A stretch of 11,556 bases of DNA from Anammoximicrobium sp032229885 (GTDB lineage: Bacteria > Planctomycetota > Planctomycetia > Pirellulales > Pirellulaceae), in assembly GCA_032229885.1 (NCBI GenBank), contig JAVYAJ010000229.1:1-11556 (forward strand), given 5' to 3'. This document shows positions 1 through 6,027 of the stretch, in pieces (position 1 is the stretch's first letter; the number at the start of each line of letters is the position of its first letter). Both the position numbers and the translations under genes were made by a program. The notes under the pieces are model-generated. The model saw only the letters and a list, made by a program, of their open reading frames with translations. It ran no database searches and was not told the DNA's origin.

Positions 1-8
1 CTCTGACT

Positions 9-52
9 CCTGGGGCGTTGCCCCAGGCTACGTTGGTGATGGCCTTCGGCCA
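9..52 (+). repeat. Dispersed palindrome pair (B then A), copy 1
   Basis: Palindrome B, CCTGGGGCGTTGCCCCAGG (9-27), folds as an 8-bp stem with a 3-nt loop. Thirteen bases later comes palindrome A, TGGCCTTCGGCCA (40-52), with a 5-bp stem and 3-nt loop. The same B and A units recur near the right end of the window (11452-11533), where B, the linker words CTACG and GGTGAT, and A are preserved in the opposite orientation. A alone recurs at 9058-9070. This is a dispersed, probably non-coding repeat family; its function is unknown. Confidence 0.75.
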
Positions 53-84
53 ACACGCTTCCTGTCGTCTGTGCTGCGCAACAG
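41..84 (+). repeat. 44-nt dispersed repeat, plus-strand copy
   Basis: Positions 41-84 align without gaps to the reverse complement of 9026-9069. I count 35 of 44 identical positions by eye. Three of the differences are the loop of palindrome A, and the 3' end GTGCTGCGCAACAG is identical. The unit therefore consists of palindrome A, a spacer of fixed length, and a conserved tail. Confidence 0.7.
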
Positions 85-140
85 TCATTCAATGCCGATG
101 GCACTTAACACGAGCCAGTGTCGGCAACCCAAAAGTATAG

Positions 141-181
141 TGTACAGACCACTGTACAAGATGTGCGCGTCGTGCGCGCAC
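141..181. repeat. Spaced dyad followed by GC-rich hairpin
   Basis: TGTACAG (141-147) and CTGTACA (152-158) form a perfect 7-bp inverted repeat with a 4-bp spacer. Next to it, GTGCGCG (163-169) and CGCGCAC (175-181) form a 7-bp stem with a 5-nt loop. The pair starts about 95 nt beyond the stop codon of the minus-strand propeller gene. It could act as a factor-dependent or structural transcription end, or the first dyad could be an operator. Neither hairpin has a U-tract on either strand, so an intrinsic terminator is not supported. Confidence 0.4.
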
Positions 182-274
182 GATACGAACTAAGACTCTA
201 GCAAGCGGCCCCCAAGAACCGCGACGGTCAGCGAAAAAACGAACAGGCGAAAATGGCGCCGTACAAGTAAGACG

Positions 275-3200
275 CTACGGCGCGCGCTTGGCGTAGGCGA
301 TGGACGTCTGTAGGGGGTAGGCGCAGGTGCAGCCCGAACTGGCTTCCGGAATCAGCACCAGTCCGCCCGCGGGAATGATGTTGATGAAGCAGCCGGGGCG
401 GCTGACCTGGTTCACCCGCAGGGGTCCGCCGCCAGGACGCAGATCGTACATCCAAGGATTTCCGCCGCGCCAGAAGAGACACTCGGCCGAGCCGGAGACG
501 TTGCCGCAGCCGTGCCCCCGCCGCTCGAAGGCCCAGCCCTCGACGCGCTGCCCGGTCTCGAGGTCGTAGGCATAGGGCCAGGTGTAGGCCGTCCGGCCGA
601 TGAGCGTCGGATGGCGGTTGAGTTCGCCGTGACCGCCGTCAGACGTCAAATCGGTGTCGTGATCCCGGCGCCAGCGCAGTTTGCCGGTCGCGGGATCGAT
701 GGCCTGGAAGTAGTAGTGCACCCGCTCGTTCCCACGGCGTTGGGCCACCGCCGCGGTTCCGCTGGCGACGATCTGCTCGCCGTTGACGAGCTTGGAACCG
801 CTGAGCAACAAGGTGTTCTCGGCGAAGCCCAGATAAGCCATCTGTTGAAGGTCCCGCACGTCGAGATTCTGTTCGAAAAGGACGCGGCCCGAAAGCGTGT
901 CCAGGGCGACCAGGAAGACCTGCTCGCCGTCGATCAGTTCGCGCATCGTCATTCGGCCCGAACGGTCTGCCAAAGCGGCGGTGTTGCGGCTTTCCAGAAA
1001 ATACACATTGCCCGCGCCGACCGTCAGCGTGGTATCGATCACCCGTCCGCGGCCGTAGCGCCACAGCAACCGGCCCGTTGCCCGCTCGAGCGCGAACAGG
1101 CGCTCGCTGAGCGCGAGCTTCATGTTCGGATACCAGAGCGGCATCGTATCCAATTGCGCGCTTCGTGTGAGTTCGCGATAGGCGGCTTTGGGAGAGCGTT
1201 CGCTGCCCAGGAGGACCGACCCCGTCACGGCCAGATAGCCCCATTGATCCGCCCCGTCGCGCGCGGCGTCATCCGGCAGGCGCGCCAGCACGTCGCGCCG
1301 CCCGTCGACGACACGCAGTCGCACGCATTGGTCGGCCACGGCCATGTAGACGTAGTCCTCGTCGATCGCGATGCTGTTGGAGTCCAGGATCGCGCCCAGG
1401 CGGAGGAAGCCGGGGACTTCCGCTTCCCAATAGATGGTCCCGTTGTAGGCGTCGAGCGCATAGAGGATCTCGCGCCCCGGGACAAAGAGCCGCCCCGCCT
1501 TGCACAGGGGCGGCAGATTGCGAAAGTGACGATCGATCATCCGCCGCGGTCCGGGCCGACCAAACCATTGCACGCGCAAGGGCGCTCCGACCAGCCGATC
1601 GCCGCTGCACGCCGTGTTCGCTGGATCGGCAAAGGCGTGGGTCCATTCACCGGCGCCCTCCAGCGGCCCTCGCCGCGCCGACGCGAGCAGGAAACCATCG
1701 CCGGTCACGACTCGCCAGGTGGGCAGGGTCTGTTCTCCCCAAGCAGTCCAGACAGGCGCCTCGGCCTGGTTGGGCGGGGCCGAAAAAATAGCCGTGCCGC
1801 CCTCCGGCCGGAGAATGCGCCCGACCTCGGCCGCGGACGGAGGCAGACGGCCGGACTTCGGCGTCTCGCCGCCGACGACTAGATTGGCGCAGTAGTCGGG
1901 CAACGGCAGGTGGTCGAGCGCCGCTTGCACCACCGTCGCGCGGCCCCCTTGCAAGCCCGCTTCGTCCAGCACGCGCCGGGCAGCGTTCACGTGTTCCGGA
2001 TCGGGTTCGATCACGATCAGCTGCAGATCGCTTCGCAACGCCAGTTCACGAGCCAGACGCCCTTCTCCGGCGCCGAGAACGACACAGTATCCCTGCCGGA
2101 TGTCCGTCGCGTCCAGCACCTGTCGAGCGGCCTGGACGGAGGAATCATCATCCACGTGGACGGTCGCGCCGTCGCCGGTCGGGGCCGCGGCTTCGAGGCG
2201 TGGCGCGGAGGCGTCGTCAGCGGAATTCTTTACCGGCCCAAAGCAGTGGATGACGCCCTGGTCCGTGCTCGCCCACAGGCGTCCCCCGGACGCGGCGAGG
2301 CCATGGGCTGTGCCCGAGACGGCTGCCGACCAGACGGTTCTGCCGTCGGCCGCGTCCACGGCGATCAATCGATCTTGGCCTCCGAGAAAGAGCCGTTCGC
2401 CGGCGAGAATCATCGCCGCGGAACAGTCGCAGCGGACCGACCAGCGGAGGCACGTCTTCTGGGCTGCCGCGAGCTCTTTGAGCCGCGACTGGATTGCGTC
2501 CAGACGCTGGCTCACGTCGGCCGCCTTCTCCAGCGTCTTGCCCGCGGCTTCGAGCCGTTTCTGTTCCTCGGCCAGATGAGCGGCCTCGCGAGACAGTGGG
2601 ATGTATCGTGGATGGTCTAACGCCGTCAGCCTGTCTTCCGATTGCAGATAGGCCGTCGCGCCGCCGACAACCACTCGCAGCGCGTCGAAGCTCGCAGCCA
2701 CAGTCCGAGATTGTTCATTGCCGACCGAGATCCCGGGCGGCCGCAGGGTGGGGCCGCTGGCCACATTCTGCGCGTCGAACAGAACGGCCCCGCCGCCGCC
2801 CTGCGGCATGTGGCCCAAGAACTCGCCCCCGTTGCGAGCGAAAACGGCGGGCGCGGTGCGGCCCGTCGGGACGTACAACCGCTCCTGCGAGGCGAGCATG
2901 TAGCCCTGCGCCGACACGTCGATCTGGCGGCTCCAACGCTGTGCGCCGTCCCCCGCGTCCAGGGCGGCAAGATAGACGCCCTCGCCCGGAAACAAGCCCG
3001 CGGCAGCGTAAGCCACGCCTCCATCAACGACGATCGAAGACCGAACGGGCCACAGGGAAATCATACGCCCGTTGCCCGGCACGCAAGCCAGCGGTTCGTG
3101 TACATGGCGTTTCCAGACCAATTCGCCACTGGCCGCGCGCAGACAATAAACCGCACCATCGTCCGACCCGACGTACACGCGGCCGTCGGCCACCGTCGGC

Positions 3201-3697
3201 GCCAGCCGGACCGGTCCGCCCGTGAAAACACTCCATAATTCCCTGCCCGTCTCCGCCTCCAACGCATACACCTTGTCGTCCGCCGACGATCCAAAATACA
3301 CGGCTTCGCCCGCAACCACGACTTGGTAGGCGCGATCATAAGCGACCAGAGCGTGGATTTTCGGATGTCGGTTATAGATGTCCTCGCGCGCCGGCTCGGG
3401 CCAGGCGGGGGCGGGGGCGTGCCGCGCGGTGTAGCGCCAGACCTCCACCATCGGCAACGACAGGCTCTGGGGCGACGCCCCACTGCGCCGACAGTCCCCT
3501 TGAAACGTGGGCCAATCCGCGCCCAGCAGCGGGGCAAGCAGCAGGAGCACGGCCCAGCGAATCGAAAAACGAGCCGAACGTCCGACGTCAACGTGCCGCG
3601 AACAGCCGTCCTTGCGCCCCCCAGTGGTTCGACGCAAGACAACCTCGTTTGATCCTCGCAAGCAGCCTGCCGTCGCGGAATGCAAGTCGTCACTCAT
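275..3697 (-). CDS. Exported PQQ-like beta-propeller protein with embedded methyltransferase-like domain
   Basis: The product is 1140 aa. An unusually long basic N-region precedes a hydrophobic core (about residues 48-59) and a likely signal peptidase site after Ala60. Propeller repeats of the PQQ/BamB type, with the pattern (A/C)-L-(D/E)-x3-G-x3-W, occur at about residues 60-500 and 680-1140; examples are ALEAETGRELW, AVDAADGRTVW, AIDPATGKLRW. A charged coiled-coil-like segment (370-414) interrupts the first propeller. Residues about 515-645 resemble a class I SAM methyltransferase: VVLGAGEG (539-546), an acidic residue at the end of beta-2 (Glu564 in IVIEP), and LRPEGG (629-634). The acidic residue usual just before the glycine loop is Val540, so catalysis is doubtful. 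The family is common in planctomycetes but has no known substrate. ATG at 3697 is preceded by a weak GAGAG; a TTG at 3637, with AGG 5 nt upstream, is a credible alternative start. It may be cotranscribed with the oxidoreductase 492 bp upstream, though that is uncertain. Confidence 0.93.
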   Translation of the reverse strand: MSDDLHSATAGCLRGSNEVVLRRTTGGRKDGCSRHVDVGRSARFSIRWAVLLLLAPLLGADWPTFQGDCRRSGASPQSLSLPMVEVWRYTARHAPAPAWPEPAREDIYNRHPKIHALVAYDRAYQVVVAGEAVYFGSSADDKVYALEAETGRELWSVFTGGPVRLAPTVADGRVYVGSDDGAVYCLRAASGELVWKRHVHEPLACVPGNGRMISLWPVRSSIVVDGGVAYAAAGLFPGEGVYLAALDAGDGAQRWSRQIDVSAQGYMLASQERLYVPTGRTAPAVFARNGGEFLGHMPQGGGGAVLFDAQNVASGPTLRPPGISVGNEQSRTVAASFDALRVVVGGATAYLQSEDRLTALDHPRYIPLSREAAHLAEEQKRLEAAGKTLEKAADVSQRLDAIQSRLKELAAAQKTCLRWSVRCDCSAAMILAGERLFLGGQDRLIAVDAADGRTVWSAAVSGTAHGLAASGGRLWASTDQGVIHCFGPVKNSADDASAPRLEAAAPTGDGATVHVDDDSSVQAARQVLDATDIRQGYCVVLGAGEGRLARELALRSDLQLIVIEPDPEHVNAARRVLDEAGLQGGRATVVQAALDHLPLPDYCANLVVGGETPKSGRLPPSAAEVGRILRPEGGTAIFSAPPNQAEAPVWTAWGEQTLPTWRVVTGDGFLLASARRGPLEGAGEWTHAFADPANTACSGDRLVGAPLRVQWFGRPGPRRMIDRHFRNLPPLCKAGRLFVPGREILYALDAYNGTIYWEAEVPGFLRLGAILDSNSIAIDEDYVYMAVADQCVRLRVVDGRRDVLARLPDDAARDGADQWGYLAVTGSVLLGSERSPKAAYRELTRSAQLDTMPLWYPNMKLALSERLFALERATGRLLWRYGRGRVIDTTLTVGAGNVYFLESRNTAALADRSGRMTMRELIDGEQVFLVALDTLSGRVLFEQNLDVRDLQQMAYLGFAENTLLLSGSKLVNGEQIVASGTAAVAQRRGNERVHYYFQAIDPATGKLRWRRDHDTDLTSDGGHGELNRHPTLIGRTAYTWPYAYDLETGQRVEGWAFERRGHGCGNVSGSAECLFWRGGNPWMYDLRPGGGPLRVNQVSRPGCFINIIPAGGLVLIPEASSGCTCAYPLQTSIAYAKRAP

Positions 3698-3921
3698 GTC
3701 TCTCGCTCGTCCCTACTTCTGCCGTTGGCCTGCGAGATCTGGCGTCTCCCTAAAAGGCCGGCAAGCCTCCTGGACATCCGTTGGCCGATGATCGTCGGCC
3801 GTCGCAATTCCGGGCGCGACCGCCGCGGAAAGCCGGCCATCATACCTGTCCTTGCGACGTTCCGGAAGACAAGCCGCCCAGGACGACGCCGTCTCCTGTT
3901 GAACGCAGAGCCGAGCAGACC

Positions 3922-3991
3922 TGTCCTCACCTCACGTGACCTCACTTCACTTCGTTTCACCTGACCTGATCTGAACTCACTTCGCCTCTTT
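3922..3991. repeat. Decayed tandem pentamer repeat, about 14 units
   Basis: Read in steps of five from 3922, every unit starts with T and most follow TSAYY (S = C or G): TGTCC, TCACC, TCACG, TGACC, TCACT, TCACT, TCGTT, TCACC, TGACC, TGATC, TGAAC, TCACT, TCGCC, TCTTT. The period is exact across about 70 bp although the units have diverged. On the minus strand it reads as GGTGA/AGTGA/GGTCA units. It lies in the gap between the two minus-strand genes, in the upstream leader of the propeller gene. This appears to be an aged microsatellite; a protein-binding array is possible but unsupported. Confidence 0.7.
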
Positions 3992-4142
3992 GGCGAATGA
4001 ATTACAGCCTCCTGAGAACGCCTCGCCGTTGACCGCCGCTTTGCTCTCGTCGATGGCCTCGCTCCGGAAGTGCAAACATTGCGAGCAGTCAACACGCAAG
4101 GGACAATGGCTGCCAAGTTATCAGCCGGCGAGTTCATCCCCT

Positions 4143-4160
4143 GAGCGCAAGCCCGCGCTC
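4143..4160 (-). terminator. Possible weak terminator hairpin after the oxidoreductase
   Basis: GAGCGC (4143-4148) and GCGCTC (4155-4160) form a perfect 6-bp stem with a 6-nt loop. It begins about 30 nt past the minus-strand stop codon at 4190. No U-run follows on the minus strand, so it could only be a weak or factor-assisted terminator. It may also be chance in GC-rich DNA. Confidence 0.2.
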
Positions 4161-4189
4161 CGCTGGAGAGCCACGCTAGGCCGTGCTGC

Positions 4190-5536
4190 CTACCCATCCA
4201 GCTTCCACGGCTTGCGGTACTCGTAGTGCAGCAGGTCGTTGGCGGCCGGGTTGTTGGTGAAGACTTCCTTGGTCGGATCCCATTCCAGCGTCGCCCGGGT
4301 GACCAGCGCGATGTTGGCCAGTAGGGCGTAGGTCGTCGAGATGTGGCCGACCTCGATGTCGCAGTTCGGCAGGGCGCGCGAGCGCATACAGTCGAGGAAG
4401 TTGGCCGCATGTTGTGCCGTCAGCGACAGGTTGGCCAGGCGAATGTCCTCTTTGGCAAAGTCGGCCGCCTTGAACTCCATCGGCTCCATCCGCGGCTTGT
4501 GGTCCTGGAACTGGCCGCCCCGCTCGGGGATCACCTGAATCGTCGATTCGGCCACATACGCCGTTCCCTGCGTGCCGCGCAGCTCGCAGCGCCCGCCCTG
4601 GGGCAGCGCTGGGTTGCCGTTGGCCTCGTATTGGCCGAACACGACCAAGCGGCCCGGCGCCGTCTCGAAGGTGGCCTGCATCGTGTCCGGAATCGTGCGA
4701 TCGTCGTCGACGGCGAACCGGCCGCCCAAGGCCGCGATCCGCACCGGCCCGCCATCGCCGGTCAGCCAGCGGATCGTGTCCAGGAAGTGCACGCCGTTGT
4801 TGGCGATCTGCGACGAGTACAGCATCCACCAGCGGAACTTGTACGGCGCGATCGTCTCGCGGAACGCCTCGACGGGCCGCGGGCCCAGCCACAGATCCCA
4901 GTCCAGACCGGCCGGAGGCGTGGCGGGTTGAGCCTTGCCGATGCCCGCCGGATACATGTTGCTCAGATGGTAGCAGCGGGAAACGGTGACCTTGCCGAGC
5001 AGATCGTCCTGGATCTTCTTGGCGACCTCGGCGTACAGCTTCGACGAGCGACGATGCAGGCCGACCTGGACGACCCGCTTCGTGCGGCGGGCCACCTCGA
5101 CCATCTTGCGGCCCTCGCGAACCGTCATCGACACCGGCTTTTCCACGTATACGTCCTTGCCCGCGTTGCAGGCGTCGATCGTTTGGATGGCGTGCCAGTG
5201 ATCGGGCGTGGCGATCACCACCGCGTCGAGATCCTTGCGTTCGAGCAACTGTCGAAAATCGTGGCACGTTTCGAGGTTGGCCCCATATCGCTGCAGCGCG
5301 GTGTCTAGACTCGCCTGGCTCACGTCGCACAGCGCGGCGATCTCGGCCTGCGGCTGGGTCTTGAAAGCGTCGATCAACTGGCAGCCTCGGTTGGCCACGC
5401 CGATGAAGCCCAGCCGGATCCGTTCGTTCGCGCCCAGAACTCGACTGGCGCCCGCAGCGGTCAGCCCCAGGGCTGCGGCAGCGGTAGTCGCGGCGGTGGT
5501 CTTGGTGAACGTACGGCGGCTGATCTTGGCGGTCAT
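4190..5536 (-). CDS. Tat-exported Gfo/Idh/MocA family oxidoreductase
   Basis: The product is 448 aa. The N-terminus carries a twin-arginine signal, SRRTFTK (residues 6-12), followed by an Ala/Thr-rich hydrophobic stretch ending near Gly35-Ala36. Folded export with bound cofactor is therefore likely. The NAD(P)-binding Rossmann domain begins with IRLGFIGVANRG (40-51), and the hallmark EKP is at 132-134. The C-terminal half has the features of the bacterial Gfo/Idh/MocA C-terminal domain, including HAANFLDCMRSR near residue 373, a GHIST motif, and a YRKPWKL ending at the C-terminus. Known members oxidise or reduce sugars, inositols or related compounds; the substrate here cannot be read from sequence, and many exported planctomycete paralogues are uncharacterised. 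The ATG at 5536 has GGAG 10 nt upstream. It is divergent from the transglutaminase-like gene, and a promoter candidate lies at 5857-5885, which would give a leader of about 310 nt. Confidence 0.95.
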   Translation of the reverse strand: MTAKISRRTFTKTTAATTAAAALGLTAAGASRVLGANERIRLGFIGVANRGCQLIDAFKTQPQAEIAALCDVSQASLDTALQRYGANLETCHDFRQLLERKDLDAVVIATPDHWHAIQTIDACNAGKDVYVEKPVSMTVREGRKMVEVARRTKRVVQVGLHRRSSKLYAEVAKKIQDDLLGKVTVSRCYHLSNMYPAGIGKAQPATPPAGLDWDLWLGPRPVEAFRETIAPYKFRWWMLYSSQIANNGVHFLDTIRWLTGDGGPVRIAALGGRFAVDDDRTIPDTMQATFETAPGRLVVFGQYEANGNPALPQGGRCELRGTQGTAYVAESTIQVIPERGGQFQDHKPRMEPMEFKAADFAKEDIRLANLSLTAQHAANFLDCMRSRALPNCDIEVGHISTTYALLANIALVTRATLEWDPTKEVFTNNPAANDLLHYEYRKPWKLDG

Positions 5537-5856
5537 GGTAGGGTGTCTCCGATGGAAAAACGGGCACGGATCCTGATAGACACGGTTGCCGATCCTGGAC
5601 AGTGGATGCTAGGGGTCGTCTCGCGACGCGGACCGCAAACGTGCGCGCCGCGCAGGGACGCCGGACGCTCGTGCGTCGGCGGCTCGAACTGACATCCGGC
5701 GCGTCGCGGGTCGGCCTATCCTCGCCGGACAGGCGTTCGACGCTTTCGCAGCGTTCATGCGCGTCGCAGGCCGCAGCGCAGCAGCAGGCGTCGCCGACGA
5801 ACGCCGCCGACGGACGTCGTCGGTCCGCGGCCCTGGCGTGCGTTCACAAAGCCACG

Positions 5857-5885
5857 ATTTTGGCACGGATGATCCACGATGTCAA
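5857..5885 (-). promoter_or_regulatory. Candidate sigma70-type promoter toward the oxidoreductase
   Basis: On the minus strand, TTGACA (5885-5880) is followed by 17 nt and CAAAAT (5862-5857). The -35 is a perfect consensus and the -10 matches TATAAT at 4 of 6 positions. Transcription would start near 5850 and leave a leader of about 310 nt, which is long. Confidence 0.4.
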
Positions 5886-5904
5886 ATCCGCCAACGCCGC
5901 CCGA

Positions 5905-5919
5905 GCCCGCCCGGCGGGC
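5905..5919. promoter_or_regulatory. Palindrome between divergent promoters, possible operator
   Basis: GCCCGCC-C-GGCGGGC is a perfect 7-bp inverted repeat around one central base. It lies 19 bp from the minus-strand -35 (5885) and 34 bp from the plus-strand -35 (5954). That placement would let a dimeric regulator reach both promoters. GC-rich palindromes also arise by chance, so this is a candidate only. Confidence 0.3.
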
Positions 5920-5953
5920 GCCGTACAGCGCGCGTGGAAAGCGTCTGCGGCCA

Positions 5954-5982
5954 TTGACACGTTCCGCGCTGCTGGCAAGACT
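5954..5982 (+). promoter_or_regulatory. Candidate sigma70-type promoter for the transglutaminase-like gene
   Basis: TTGACA (5954-5959) is followed by a 17-nt spacer and AAGACT (5977-5982). The -35 is perfect and the -10 matches only 3 of 6. Initiation near 5989 would give a leader of about 40 nt before the ATG at 6028, which supports that start over the longer upstream frame. Confidence 0.4.
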
Positions 5983-6014
5983 TCTGGATCAGGGTTTGGT
6001 TGGGTGCGAATCAC

Positions 6015-6018
6015 GGAG
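6015..6018 (+). promoter_or_regulatory. Ribosome binding site that fixes the start at 6028
   Basis: GGAG lies 9 nt before ATG 6028. It sits inside CGGAGACAC (6014-6022), a 9-mer that also surrounds the RBS of the divergent oxidoreductase gene (5551-5543 on the minus strand). The start at 6028 places a signal peptide at the N-terminus. Confidence 0.6.
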
Positions 6019-6027
6019 ACACGTGGC

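Larger units (their letters stand above)
1..274. other. Intergenic region with repeats, no gene
   Basis: No convincing coding sequence is visible. The stretch lies downstream of the stop of the minus-strand propeller gene. It holds two palindromes of a dispersed repeat family (9-52), a 44-nt repeat copy (41-84), a perfect spaced dyad (141-158) and a GC-rich hairpin (163-181). The short open frame running leftward from about 482 lies antisense or out of frame to the propeller gene and has no support. Confidence 0.7.
3698..4189. other. Intergenic region between two minus-strand genes
   Basis: This 492-bp gap holds no supported gene. It contains a decayed pentamer repeat (3922-3991), a small hairpin GGCCGA-N6-TCGGCC (3783-3800) in the probable leader of the propeller gene, and a 6-bp stem (4143-4160) just past the oxidoreductase stop. 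I found no convincing minus-strand promoter for the propeller gene here. The best -35-like match (TTGACT, 4087-4092) lacks a matching -10. Confidence 0.6.
5537..6027. other. Divergent control region, no gene
   Basis: These 491 bp separate two divergent genes. The frame of the plus-strand gene stays open back to 5602, but residues encoded before 6028 are Arg/Ala-rich, lack any signal or domain, and precede a good RBS plus signal peptide; I read them as non-coding. The region holds candidate promoters facing both ways and a palindrome between them. Confidence 0.6.

Noticed and set aside
512..1882. Plus-strand 456-aa open frame across the propeller gene
   Set aside because: It lies antisense to a gene with clear PQQ repeats. 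It shows no domain, signal or RBS. High GC at third positions keeps such frames open.
3468..3482. TGGGGC-GAC-GCCCCA palindrome resembling unit B
   Set aside because: It lies in coding sequence (Gly-Ala-Ser-Pro near residues 72-76) at a normal place in PQQ proteins, and lacks the linker words and unit A; chance similarity is likely.
4069..4092. Promoter for the propeller gene
   Set aside because: TTGACT on the minus strand has no acceptable -10 at 16 to 18 nt.
3694..4410. Minus-strand 238-aa open frame spanning the gap
   Set aside because: It overlaps the 3' end of the oxidoreductase gene out of frame and translates the pentamer repeat as low-complexity protein; no RBS or domain.
4176..5567. 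Second minus-strand frame of 463 aa over the oxidoreductase
   Set aside because: Shadow frame; the 448-aa frame holds the Tat signal, Rossmann motif, EKP and the family C-terminus.
5602..6027. N-terminal extension of the transglutaminase-like protein
   Set aside because: The added 142 residues are Arg/Ala-rich and would bury the signal peptide; ATG 6028 has a good RBS and a promoter candidate just upstream.
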